A stretch of 64,000 bases of DNA from Roseivirga sp. BDSF3-8 (GTDB lineage Bacteria; Bacteroidota; Bacteroidia; Cytophagales; Cyclobacteriaceae): contig NZ_JBGNFV010000001.1 in assembly GCF_041449215.1 (NCBI RefSeq), positions 2,269,001-2,333,000 on the forward strand, in the 5' to 3' direction. Both the position numbers and the translations under genes were made by a program. The notes beneath the pieces are model-generated. The model worked only from the letters and a program-made list of their open reading frames with translations, had not been told where the DNA came from and did no database searches. This document shows, in pieces, positions 33,484 to 42,359 of the stretch; position 1 is the first letter of the stretch, and every line of letters starts with the position of its first letter.

Positions 33484-35541
33484 ATGCTGTCAGCCAGACA
33501 TATCAGAAGAATCAGTCTGCTTCTTGCCGTAACCTCCTGGCTGGGGCTACTCATAACCGGCCTCTTTTCCCAGTTCAGTGCTATCAATAACATTGATTCC
33601 GGCATTAATAAGAGCCTGCCAATCATTCTTCTCGATCTCTTCATTGTACTGCTTTTCATTTATTACCGGTTCAGGATTGGTAAGGCGGAAAGTGTTAATT
33701 TCATCGATCTGCTTTGGCGGGTATTTGTTACCGGCCTTGTGGCCACTGTGGTCTCCCTCTTCATACAGTTCTTTTTCTTTATGATGGGCAACAGTAAGCT
33801 TGCCAGTAATGCCCTGCTCATAGATTTTTTCTACCATATAAATCTTGGTCTTACTCTCGCCTTCCTGCTTTCCACCTTTGTGGTATGGAAGCGCCTTATT
33901 CTATATCAGAAGAACCGGTGGCTACTTACTGCCTGGAATGCCTTCGAATACCTGCTTTTAGGTAGCTTAGTTGTCGATTTTTTTAACCTGCAGCTATTCG
34001 AGTCGGTCTCATTATTTATTATAGTCCCTCTGCTTATTCTGGGTTTTGTACTCAGTGTAAATCTTAAGTGGATAGCCTATTTGAATTTTAAGCAGAAGTG
34101 GAAAGCCATATTACTCATCTTATTGGTCATCCTCTATTTATGGTACTTCCTTAAAAATCTGCTTGAGTACAGCACCAGTTATCACTTTACTATAGAGCCT
34201 ACCACCAGTGTATTCATGCTTTCGCTGGTCATTTTTATACTGGCTTATGCTATTTTTTCACTCTTGGTTATACTCTTTAACCTGCCCACATCTTCTGTAT
34301 TTGAGAAAAAACTTGAGGAAGTCATCAACTTCCAGCGGCTTAGTAAAACAGTAACCCGTGAGCAACAGGAAGAAAGTGTATACGAGATATTGCTTGACAG
34401 TGCCGCCAGCTCCGTGCTTGCAAATGCAGCCTGGCTTGAAGTATACGGCGCTGAAGGTCGAAAAAATAACACCTACTATACCCGCGACCTGAGTAAGAAT
34501 GAAATCCCTGAGATTATAGGGTATATAAATAAGGCCAGCGTGAAGAAGGTGCTCGATAGGGAGTCCTCTGACGATCCTGAAAATGTACGCCTGTCTGCTA
34601 ACCTACGCCACCCGGATTATAAGTCCATACTGGTATATCCCCTCTTTGTGCAAAGTGAGCAGGTAGGCACCCTCGTCCTCCTGCAGGATGTGAAAGATGG
34701 ATTTAACAAGGAGATGATTGATATCATCAATGCCTTTTGTAATCAGGCCAGTATATCCCTTGAAAACTTCCGTCTGCTCGGTGAGGCCCTGGAGAACGAA
34801 CGATACCGGGAGGCCCTTAAAATTGCTAAAAAAGTCCAGAGAAGCCTTCTGCCTCATTCCGTATTAGAGGAAGAAAGCCTTAGTATGGTTTCCTTTTCCG
34901 AGGCAGCAGATGAGGTAGGAGGTGACTATTATGACTTTTTCAGAATAAATGATCATAAGCTAGCGGTCATTATCGGTGACGTTAGCGGTAAGGGTACCTC
35001 TGCGGCATTTCATATGTCTCAGATGAAGGGGGTCTTCCATAGCCTCGTAGATGTGGAAGACTCACCTGCTGACTTTATCATCCAGGCAAATGCCGCCCTC
35101 AGCCGCTGCCTTGATAAGAGCAGCTTCATTACTGCTTCCTATTTCCTGATTAATACTAATACCCGTACTGTTGAGTTTGTCAGGGCAGGTCATTGTCCTA
35201 CACTTTACTATAGCAAAGAAACGCAATCAGCATGCTATTATGCCGATAGTGGGCTGGGGCTCGGAATTTTAAGAAACTCTGAGTACAGCCGCTACGTACA
35301 AACCAACACGGTAACCTATCAGCCTGGCGATGTTATGTTTCTGTATACCGATGGTATTGTGGAGGCCAGAAATAAGGAGGGTGAGGAATACGGATATGAG
35401 AGGCTGAAAAATTTGATTCAGAAAGAGGCTACCGGAAAACCTAAAGATATCTCCGATAAAGTGTTAGAAGACCTCTATTTATTTAGCGGAGAGGCCAGAC
35501 TTGACGATGATTACACCGCACTGGTTATAAAATTTTTATAA
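33484..35541 (+). CDS. Membrane-bound SpoIIE-type PP2C phosphatase with GAF-like domain
   Basis: Protein of 685 residues. Residues 1-275 hold about seven to eight hydrophobic segments (membrane sensor region). A GAF-like domain follows at about 300-440, then a coiled linker (ALENERYREALKIAKKVQRS). The PP2C domain (about 450-685) shows the metal-binding acids in GGDYYDFF, GDVSGKGTSAAF, YTDGIVEARN and LDDDYTALVIKF. Such enzymes dephosphorylate STAS-domain antagonists in partner switching. The next two genes encode a STAS protein and a GHKL kinase, which makes a complete module. Confidence 0.92.
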   Translation: MLSARHIRRISLLLAVTSWLGLLITGLFSQFSAINNIDSGINKSLPIILLDLFIVLLFIYYRFRIGKAESVNFIDLLWRVFVTGLVATVVSLFIQFFFFMMGNSKLASNALLIDFFYHINLGLTLAFLLSTFVVWKRLILYQKNRWLLTAWNAFEYLLLGSLVVDFFNLQLFESVSLFIIVPLLILGFVLSVNLKWIAYLNFKQKWKAILLILLVILYLWYFLKNLLEYSTSYHFTIEPTTSVFMLSLVIFILAYAIFSLLVILFNLPTSSVFEKKLEEVINFQRLSKTVTREQQEESVYEILLDSAASSVLANAAWLEVYGAEGRKNNTYYTRDLSKNEIPEIIGYINKASVKKVLDRESSDDPENVRLSANLRHPDYKSILVYPLFVQSEQVGTLVLLQDVKDGFNKEMIDIINAFCNQASISLENFRLLGEALENERYREALKIAKKVQRSLLPHSVLEEESLSMVSFSEAADEVGGDYYDFFRINDHKLAVIIGDVSGKGTSAAFHMSQMKGVFHSLVDVEDSPADFIIQANAALSRCLDKSSFITASYFLINTNTRTVEFVRAGHCPTLYYSKETQSACYYADSGLGLGILRNSEYSRYVQTNTVTYQPGDVMFLYTDGIVEARNKEGEEYGYERLKNLIQKEATGKPKDISDKVLEDLYLFSGEARLDDDYTALVIKFL

Positions 35542-35579
35542 AGAAAACAAACCCTTAAGGGGATTATTCGTACCAATTT

Positions 35580-35918
35580 ATGGTGGATATTGATACTCAG
35601 GCAGAAGGAGAAATATTTTTTATTACCGTTCAGGGCGAACTGGATGCCAGTTCTTCTATTCACCTTGATACAGCCATTGCTGAGGCTCTTGAAAGTGGCT
35701 ATAAAAAAATAGCCATAGGATGCTCCGGGCTGGAGTATATTTCCTCAGCAGGATTGGGGGTATTCATGTCCTACATTGAGGATATGAAAAAAGAAGGCAA
35801 AACAATGGTGATCTATGGCGTAAACGAAAAGGTTAAAAATGTTTTTCAAATTCTGGGCCTGGATCAATTACTTACGTTAGTAGATACCAAAGAGAAAGCA
35901 ATAGAGGTTGTCGGCTAA
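35580..35918 (+). CDS. STAS-domain anti-sigma factor antagonist (SpoIIAA/RsbV-like)
   Basis: Small protein of 112 residues with the STAS fold: ITVQGELDASSSIHLD, then KIAIGCSGLEYISSAGLGVF. The Ser pair in YISSAG is where partner-switching antagonists are phosphorylated by their kinase. It should be the substrate of the upstream phosphatase and the downstream kinase. Its end overlaps the kinase start by 11 bases, implying coupled synthesis. Confidence 0.93.
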   Translation: MVDIDTQAEGEIFFITVQGELDASSSIHLDTAIAEALESGYKKIAIGCSGLEYISSAGLGVFMSYIEDMKKEGKTMVIYGVNEKVKNVFQILGLDQLLTLVDTKEKAIEVVG

Positions 35919-36324
35919 GTTTAAATATAAAGTACCCTGCCGCAAGGATAAGCTGTGCGAAATCCGGTCTTTTGTATCGGAAGTACTGGCTAAATACAAC
36001 GTCAGCGAAGTGGAAGTAAACAAACTTGTGCTGGCGGTGGATGAGGTATGCGCCAACCTGATGATCCATTCACACCAATGTAATCCCAACGAACATCTTG
36101 AACTGTTCATCCGCGTGAACAAGGACAATGACTTTATTTTTGAAATCACCGATAAGGGAATAGGCTTTAATCTTGCAGAATATAAGGAGCCCAGCCTTCA
36201 GGAAGTGGTTCGGAAAAAGAAGAAAGGAGGCATTGGCCTGATGCTGGTAAGGCGTATTATGGACGACATCCAGTTCGAGAGCAAACGCAACCAAAACACC
36301 TGCCGTCTCTTCAAAAAGCTCTGA
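35908..36324 (+). CDS. GHKL-type serine kinase / anti-sigma factor (RsbW-like)
   Basis: Protein of 138 residues. The ATP-binding boxes are visible: N box VNKLVLAVDEVCANLMIH, G1 box EITDKGIGF, and G2 box KKKGGIGLMLVRRIMDD. The family phosphorylates its STAS antagonist and otherwise holds a sigma factor or other target. The only sensible start is TTG 35908, inside the STAS frame; no ATG precedes the N box. No sigma factor gene is adjacent, so the output of the switch is not known. Confidence 0.9.
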   Translation: MSAKFKYKVPCRKDKLCEIRSFVSEVLAKYNVSEVEVNKLVLAVDEVCANLMIHSHQCNPNEHLELFIRVNKDNDFIFEITDKGIGFNLAEYKEPSLQEVVRKKKKGGIGLMLVRRIMDDIQFESKRNQNTCRLFKKL

Positions 36325-36432
36325 TTTTACCCTCTCTGTATCCCTCCCCTTAGCTTTTCCATATGTTCTGTCAGAAAAAATCGCTAAAATTGTCATCGAT
36401 TTGCGTAAAAAATATATCTGACAACCAGGTAA

Positions 36433-38673
36433 ATGAAAAAGACTGCAAGTATCATCCTAGGACTAGCCCTTTTAGTTACCGCTTGTTCTGCACCCAAAAA
36501 GGGAAGTCATGACAGCGATTACCTGTTTAAGGTCGGTGACAAAGAGGTAACAAACGAAGAGTTCATTTATGTTTTTAATAAGAACAACTTCAATAATGAC
36601 TCCGTCATCACCCGGCAGGAGATAGACGAGTACCTGGAGCTATTCGTAAATTTTAAGCTGAAGGTAAAAGAGGCAGAATCACTGGGGCTGCAAAATGAGG
36701 AAGCTTTTATACAGGAGCTCGAGACCTACCGTAAGCAACTGGCCAAACCCTATCTTACCGAAACAACTATTACCAACGCCCTGATTGAAGAAGCATACGA
36801 GCGAAGCAAGCAGGAGGTGAACGCAAGCCATATCCTTATCACGGTAGATCCCGGCGCTTCACCGCAGGACACCCTGGCAGCCTACCAAAAGATAACCGCA
36901 CTAAGGGACAGGGCCATAAATGGGGAGGATTTCAATGCACTTGCCCGGTCCAATAGCCAAGACCCCTCTGCGGTTCAAAACGGCGGCAATCTCGGCTATT
37001 TCACGTCCATGCAAATGGTATATCCATTTGAGGAGGCTGCATATGCCACCGCGGAAGGGGAGGTTAGTGAGCCTTTCCGTACACGCTATGGCTATCATAT
37101 TGTAAAAGTACACGATAAGCGCGAAAGCCGCGGAAAAATAAAAGTGGCTCATATTATGATTCGCGCCGCTCAGGGTATGAGCGTTGAAGACAGCGTGGCG
37201 GCCCGTAAAAAAGCTGAAGAGATTTACCGTATGCTTGACCAGGGAGCGGACTGGTTCGAGACAGCCAGTGAGTACTCAGAAGATTTGAATACAAAAGATC
37301 GAGGAGGTGAGCTTCCCTGGTTTGGAACTGGTAACATGGTACCCTCTTTTGAGAATGCTGCCTTCGCCCTAGAAAACCCAAAAGACATAAGCGAGCCTGT
37401 TAAAACCCCGTATGGCTGGCATATTATTAGACTTCTTGAGCGACAGTCAGTTCCTGCTCTGGAGGATGTCCGGGAAAATATTGCCCGGCAAATTAACCGG
37501 GATAGCCGGGCCGAAGTGAACAAGAAAGCACTCATTAAGCGCCTCAAAGAAGAAAACTCATTCCAAGAGAATACTGAGGTCCTGGAGCAGATGGTCGCTC
37601 TGGTGTCAACAGCTGCTGTTTCCGGTAATTGGGAGAAAGCACAGTCAGACTCACTTGGGTCCAAGGCGGTATTTACCATCAATTTAAAACCTTACTATGT
37701 CAGCGACTTCATTTCCCTCGCGGAACGGTCTGCTGAAGGGCTCAACAGGGGAGGGACTGCCGAGCCTTCCGTAAGAAACCTGTATGACCGCTGGACAGAA
37801 ATGAAACTGGTAGAGTATGAAGAAGAGCACCTGGCAGATAAGTACGATGACTATCGCCTTCTGTATCAGGAGTACCGTGAAGGTATATTACTATTCGAAC
37901 TAATGGATCGAAAAGTATGGTCAAAAGCCACCCGTGACACTAGCGGGCTTCGGAACTATTACCAGGAAAACATTGAAAAATACCAATGGGGCAAACGTTT
38001 TAATGCAGCAATAATTAAACTTTCAGATGCCAGCCTGGCAGATGAAGTAAAGCCCCTGCTGAAAGCTGACCTCTACCCTGTATCCGGTAGTACCACAGTA
38101 TTGGAACCCGGAGATGGTGACATGCTGTTCAACAACCTGCACCGTTTTAAGCTGGATAGCCTTGCCAGACGGGTAAATGCCAAATCATCATTGATCCTTA
38201 CGGCTTCACTGCCTGAGGAAGATGAGGCGTTTGCAGACTCAGTTCGCCAGACCCTGAGCCGTTTTGGCATAAATGGCGAAAAGCTGAGAACACAAGGTAC
38301 GGAAAGTAGCACGGCGGCGTTAGCCATTATGAGCACGTCTCCTAAAGACATGGAGGCTTTCCTGAATGAGGGGCGTCCATTGTCATTCCGTGTAGATTAT
38401 GGGCGGTTTGAAGTGTCAGGTAACGAAATGCTACAGGACCTGCCTGCCGAAAAAGGAGTTTATGAAGTAACAGATGATGAAAATGCCCTCATCCGGATAT
38501 ATGAGGTGCTTGAGCCTCAGGCTAAGCAACTGTCTGAAATAAGAGGTCAGGTCATCAGTGATTACCAGGAGCATCTGGAAAAGGAGTGGGTAGCTGAACT
38601 TCGGGAGAAATACCCTGTGGAGATAAACCGGAGGGCACTGAACGAAATATACAGGAAGTTTGAGAATGAGTAA
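36433..38673 (+). CDS. Peptidyl-prolyl isomerase, parvulin type, large lipoprotein
   Basis: Protein of 746 residues with a lipoprotein signal (lipobox LVTAC, Cys near residue 18). After an N-terminal SurA-like region come two parvulin domains: VNASHILITVDPG to YGYHIVKVHDK (about 130-225), and KVAHIMIRAAQG to YGWHIIRLLE (about 235-335). The remaining 400 residues are a helical and acidic C-terminal part with no clear family. It probably folds outer-membrane proteins in the periplasm. It overlaps the next gene by 8 bases and begins a three-gene folding-factor operon. Confidence 0.9.
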   Translation: MKKTASIILGLALLVTACSAPKKGSHDSDYLFKVGDKEVTNEEFIYVFNKNNFNNDSVITRQEIDEYLELFVNFKLKVKEAESLGLQNEEAFIQELETYRKQLAKPYLTETTITNALIEEAYERSKQEVNASHILITVDPGASPQDTLAAYQKITALRDRAINGEDFNALARSNSQDPSAVQNGGNLGYFTSMQMVYPFEEAAYATAEGEVSEPFRTRYGYHIVKVHDKRESRGKIKVAHIMIRAAQGMSVEDSVAARKKAEEIYRMLDQGADWFETASEYSEDLNTKDRGGELPWFGTGNMVPSFENAAFALENPKDISEPVKTPYGWHIIRLLERQSVPALEDVRENIARQINRDSRAEVNKKALIKRLKEENSFQENTEVLEQMVALVSTAAVSGNWEKAQSDSLGSKAVFTINLKPYYVSDFISLAERSAEGLNRGGTAEPSVRNLYDRWTEMKLVEYEEEHLADKYDDYRLLYQEYREGILLFELMDRKVWSKATRDTSGLRNYYQENIEKYQWGKRFNAAIIKLSDASLADEVKPLLKADLYPVSGSTTVLEPGDGDMLFNNLHRFKLDSLARRVNAKSSLILTASLPEEDEAFADSVRQTLSRFGINGEKLRTQGTESSTAALAIMSTSPKDMEAFLNEGRPLSFRVDYGRFEVSGNEMLQDLPAEKGVYEVTDDENALIRIYEVLEPQAKQLSEIRGQVISDYQEHLEKEWVAELREKYPVEINRRALNEIYRKFENE

Positions 38674-39541
38674 AGGGTGGTTAGTCTGCCTACTGATGAT
38701 GCTCGCTTTTCAATCATGTGATAAGTTGGGTATACGTAGCAGAGAAGACGATTCGGAGGACCCCTTGGTGGCCGAGGCAGGTGACGCTCAGCTAAGGATG
38801 ACAGACCTGGCGGGGATAGTCCCCAGAGGCATGAATGCTACCGATAGCGCCAGCCTTGTTGACCGCTACATCCGCAGCTGGGTCAGGAAGCAACTGCTTA
38901 TCTCGCAAGCTTCGGAAGAGGTGGATTATGATAAAGCCGAACTTGAAAGAAAAATATTAGACTACCGCTATGCATTGATGGTCTATGAATTTCAGAAACA
39001 ATACATCAATGAGAACCTGGACACGGCTGTGAGTAATGAGGAGGTTAAGGCCTACTATGATATCAATCAGGACAATTTTCAGCTTAAGCAGAACATCATT
39101 CGCGGGTGGTTTTTAAAAGTACCCAAAGACGCTCCTAAGCTTGCTCAGATAAAACAAATGATGAGGAAGCCCGATGCTGAAAATAAAAAAGAGCTTAAAA
39201 GCTACGCCTTCCGGTTTGCAATGAACTATTCCATGGAGGATTCTCTATGGCTTAATTTTGATGAGGTGATTGCCAACACGCCCTTTATGAGCATTCCCAA
39301 TAAGGTACAGTTTCTGGAAAGTAATACCTTTGCGGAAACTGACGATGAAAAGTTCGAATACCTACTTCATATTCAGGACTATAAAATTTCAGACCAGACC
39401 TCACCGTTAGAGTTTGTGAAAGATGATATCAGAAACATCATCATTAACAAACGCAAAGTAGCTCTAGCAGACCAGCTAGAAAGGAATATATACGAAGAAG
39501 CAAAAGATAACAATGAGTTTGAGATCTATTCGATTGAGTAA
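38666..39541 (+). CDS. SurA-like chaperone lipoprotein lacking a recognisable PPIase domain
   Basis: Protein of 291 residues from ATG 38666 with lipobox AFQSC. The N-terminal helices (about 50-125) resemble the SurA chaperone core, with an RYIRSWVRKQLLISQA segment and a YYDINQDNFQLKQNIIRGWF start of a domain. The HI and GYHII motifs that mark a parvulin fold are missing from the middle. This suggests a chaperone-only or degenerate parvulin. Its place between two true parvulin genes supports a shared job. It overlaps both neighbours (8 and 29 bases). Confidence 0.85.
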   Translation: MSKGWLVCLLMMLAFQSCDKLGIRSREDDSEDPLVAEAGDAQLRMTDLAGIVPRGMNATDSASLVDRYIRSWVRKQLLISQASEEVDYDKAELERKILDYRYALMVYEFQKQYINENLDTAVSNEEVKAYYDINQDNFQLKQNIIRGWFLKVPKDAPKLAQIKQMMRKPDAENKKELKSYAFRFAMNYSMEDSLWLNFDEVIANTPFMSIPNKVQFLESNTFAETDDEKFEYLLHIQDYKISDQTSPLEFVKDDIRNIIINKRKVALADQLERNIYEEAKDNNEFEIYSIE

Positions 39542-40895
39542 GAGGATAGTGGCTTTGGTCACCTGTTGCCTGGGGGTATTACTGGCCATCAGTCCCCTTG
39601 CATACGGACAGAGTGGGGAAGGCGAGCGAATGGTTGTGGATAAGATCATAGCTAAGGTAGATGATTACATCATTCTCAAGTCTGACCTCGATAAAGCTTA
39701 CCTCGACCTGATGTCCAGAGGGCAGCGCGGAGGCGACAGAGTGAGGTGTCAGATGCTGTCAGACCTGGTGCTCACCAAGGTGTTAGTTGCCAAGGCTGAG
39801 ATAGACTCCGTCATAGTGACAGAGCCTGAAGTTGAAGCTAACCTGGCCCGGCGTATGAACATCATCCTTTCCCAGATTGGTGGTGAGGAGAAGGTTCAGG
39901 AGATATACAATAAATCCGTAGAGGAAATCAGAAACGATTTGCGCGGAGATTTGCGAGAGCAGCTTACGGCTGACCGCATGGAGAGTGAAGTTACTAACTC
40001 GGTCACTGTATCACCTGCAGAAGTAAAAAAGTTCTTCAACAGGATACCTCAGGACAGCCTTCCGTTCTTTTCTACCGAAGTAACCGTAGGTCAGATAGTG
40101 AAATTTCCCGAACCTACGGATGAAGAAAAGGAAAAGGTGAAACGTCAGCTTACAGAAATCCGGAGCGATATCGTTAATGGCGAGGCTGATTTCGGCGTAA
40201 TGGCCAGAATGTACTCCGAAGAGCCTGGTGCTGAGAGAAGCGGTGGTAACATTGGTTTCTTCGCACGCGGGCAGCTTGCTCCTGAATATGAGGCGGCTTC
40301 CCTTAAAATGAAGCCTGGAGAGATAAGCATGCCAGTAGAGACACAGTTTGGCTTTCATGTCATTCAGCTAATAGAAAGAAGGGGTAACGAATTCAATACC
40401 CGTCACATACTTATCAAGCCTAAGACCAGGCCATCTGACCTGAAGCGCAGTTCTGAATACCTTGATAGCCTTCGTACCCTTATCGTTAATGATAGTATAG
40501 AGTTTGAAGAGACAGCCAAGGAATACTCCGATGATCAGCAGACCGGCAACAGTGGCGGCTTCTTTCTGGATAACACAGGCACACCCCGGGTGAGTACTGA
40601 AAACCTCGACCCCACCCTTTTCTTTACGATTGATACCATGCAGGTAGGGGATATTTCAGAGCCTATCGAATTCACATCGGCAGACGGGCAAACAGGAATG
40701 CGCATTATCTATTATAAAGATAAGATAGCGCCTCACCAGGCCAACCTGAAGCAGGATTATCAGAAGATATTTCTGGCCACAAAAAATGAGAAAAAGACCA
40801 GTGCACTGGACGACTGGTTCGAACAGGCCAAAAAAGAAGTGTATATTTATATCGATCCGGACTACGATCAGTGCGGAATAATGGACAGCCCCTGA
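39513..40895 (+). CDS. surA: Periplasmic chaperone / peptidyl-prolyl isomerase SurA
   Basis: Protein of 460 residues with a signal peptide (cleavage near AYGQ). The N-terminal SurA domain is VDKIIAKVDDYIILKSDLDK. Two parvulin domains follow: VTVGQIVKFPEP to FGFHVIQLIER (about 190-290), and NTRHILIKPKTR onwards (about 295-400). It should escort outer-membrane proteins to BamA. Translation starts 29 bases inside the previous gene. Its TGA stop lies in the terminator hairpin that follows. Confidence 0.93.
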   Translation: MSLRSIRLSKRIVALVTCCLGVLLAISPLAYGQSGEGERMVVDKIIAKVDDYIILKSDLDKAYLDLMSRGQRGGDRVRCQMLSDLVLTKVLVAKAEIDSVIVTEPEVEANLARRMNIILSQIGGEEKVQEIYNKSVEEIRNDLRGDLREQLTADRMESEVTNSVTVSPAEVKKFFNRIPQDSLPFFSTEVTVGQIVKFPEPTDEEKEKVKRQLTEIRSDIVNGEADFGVMARMYSEEPGAERSGGNIGFFARGQLAPEYEAASLKMKPGEISMPVETQFGFHVIQLIERRGNEFNTRHILIKPKTRPSDLKRSSEYLDSLRTLIVNDSIEFEETAKEYSDDQQTGNSGGFFLDNTGTPRVSTENLDPTLFFTIDTMQVGDISEPIEFTSADGQTGMRIIYYKDKIAPHQANLKQDYQKIFLATKNEKKTSALDDWFEQAKKEVYIYIDPDYDQCGIMDSP

Positions 40896-40915
40896 CAGCA
40901 GGGGCCAATTTTTTT
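40888..40915 (+). terminator. Intrinsic terminator overlapping the surA stop codon
   Basis: Stem GCCCCTG / CAGGGGC (40888-40894 and 40899-40905), loop ACAG, then CAA and a run of seven T. The left arm includes the first bases of the surA stop codon, so terminating ribosomes would mask the arm. It lies 16 bases before the second MoxR gene. Confidence 0.85.
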
Positions 40916-40930
40916 AATTAGCTCGAATAT

Positions 40931-41896
40931 ATGGTGCAGTTTAAAACCGATGTTGAAGCAGCGGATAGTTTTCACGAAGCATATACCCGGCTCACTGCCG
41001 AAATTTCAAAAGTAATCGTAGGACAGGACAAGGTAGTCCGCCTGCTGCTTACTTCCATTTTCTGCCAGGGCCATAGCCTGCTGGTAGGCGTGCCCGGATT
41101 GGCCAAGACACTCCTTATTAAAACCATATCCGAAGCGCTTCACCTGAGTTTTAACCGTATTCAGTTTACGCCCGACCTAATGCCTTCCGATATACTCGGA
41201 GCTGAGACATTGGATAAGGACAGAAACTTTAAGTTTATCAAAGGGCCGATATTTGCTAATATCATCCTTGCTGATGAGATAAACCGTACCCCGCCCAAAA
41301 CCCAGGCTGCCCTGCTCGAAAGCATGCAGGAGTATGCCGTTACCATAGCCGGGCAATACTTTCCGCTGGACAGGCCCTTTTTCGTGCTGGCTACCCAGAA
41401 CCCCATAGAGCAGGAAGGTACCTATCCCCTGCCCGAGGCCCAGCTTGACAGATTCATGTTCAATATTAATCTGGACTATCCCAGTTACGAAGATGAAGTA
41501 ACAGTGGTGAAGAATACCACCACCGCCGTAAAAAACCAGGTGAATACTGTGCTGACCGCTGAGGAAATCATGGCTTACCAGGAGCTGGTCCGAAAAGTAC
41601 CTGTGGCTGATAATGTAGTGGAGTATGCTGTGGACCTTGTAAGCAAGACCAGACCCGGGACTGAGCGCGCGCATACCCTTACCAATGAATACTTGGAGTG
41701 GGGGGCAGGCCCCAGGGCCTCACAGTTCCTTGTGCTGGGAGCCAAATGTAATGCCCTGCTAAATGCTAAATACTCTCCCGATATCGAAGATGTAAAAGCT
41801 GTTGCTGTGCCCGCCCTTCGTCACCGTATCGTGCGTAACTTCAAGGCTGAGGCGGAAGGCATAAGTATTGAGAAGATCATCGGAGAGCTGCTGTAG
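40931..41896 (+). CDS. MoxR-family AAA+ ATPase, second copy without DUF58 partner
   Basis: Protein of 321 residues, closely similar in layout to the one at 28650. Walker A is GVPGLAKTLLIK, Walker B ILADEINRTPPKTQAALLE, and sensor 1 VLATQNPIEQEGTYPLPEAQ. A coding region for a DUF58 or von Willebrand partner does not follow; the next gene downstream is convergent. In Bacteroidota this copy often belongs to a Bat-type aerotolerance group located elsewhere. Here it stands beside the surA operon. Confidence 0.93.
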   Translation: MVQFKTDVEAADSFHEAYTRLTAEISKVIVGQDKVVRLLLTSIFCQGHSLLVGVPGLAKTLLIKTISEALHLSFNRIQFTPDLMPSDILGAETLDKDRNFKFIKGPIFANIILADEINRTPPKTQAALLESMQEYAVTIAGQYFPLDRPFFVLATQNPIEQEGTYPLPEAQLDRFMFNINLDYPSYEDEVTVVKNTTTAVKNQVNTVLTAEEIMAYQELVRKVPVADNVVEYAVDLVSKTRPGTERAHTLTNEYLEWGAGPRASQFLVLGAKCNALLNAKYSPDIEDVKAVAVPALRHRIVRNFKAEAEGISIEKIIGELL

Positions 41897-41909
41897 TCTC
41901 CGGCTTCCG

Positions 41910-42359
41910 TTAGTTTGTAATGATCAGGTAATTACCGCCCTGTCCTGTGCGGCTGGTCTGGTATTGGTAAAGTGGCCATGCATTACCACCTCCGGAAGGG
42001 TTTCCTTCAAGGTCCCACGTGGCATCAGAGCAAGGGTCGTCAATGAAAAAGCCTGACACATCCACATTCACCGTACAGTCAGCATCCACATCTACCGGAG
42101 ACAGTCTTTCCAGCGCGATGTAGCGCTCATCTATTGTTTTGTGGAGGATGATACCATTAATGCCGGCGTTAAGGTACACAAAGCGCTTAGACGGATTGTC
42201 CAGGTCTGCCTGCAGGATTGGGTTGTCCAGATATACTTCCTCATATACCGTAACCACCGGAAAGCGGGGGTAAGGCTCTTCATCAGATGAGCAGGCGCTC
42301 AGGTATAAGCCAGTGAGGTTGAGTAAGAGAACTAGAAAATAATGTGCCTTATTTCTCAT
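41910..42359 (-). CDS. Rieske-like lipoprotein with degenerate cluster site
   Basis: From ATG 42359 the protein has 149 residues and lipobox LSAC (Cys23). The segment FVYLNAGINGIILHKTIDER then YIALERLSP, then GFFIDDPCSDATWDLEGNPS and WPLYQY follows the order of strands in Rieske-type domains of Bacteroidota. The two CxH-type ligand pairs are not present: only Cys95 and Cys110 remain near the expected places, and no His follows either. It probably does not bind a normal 2Fe-2S cluster. It overlaps the dehydrogenase gene by 11 bases. The longer frame from 42464 lies wholly within that gene and is rejected. Confidence 0.72.
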   Translation of the reverse strand: MRNKAHYFLVLLLNLTGLYLSACSSDEEPYPRFPVVTVYEEVYLDNPILQADLDNPSKRFVYLNAGINGIILHKTIDERYIALERLSPVDVDADCTVNVDVSGFFIDDPCSDATWDLEGNPSGGGNAWPLYQYQTSRTGQGGNYLIITN

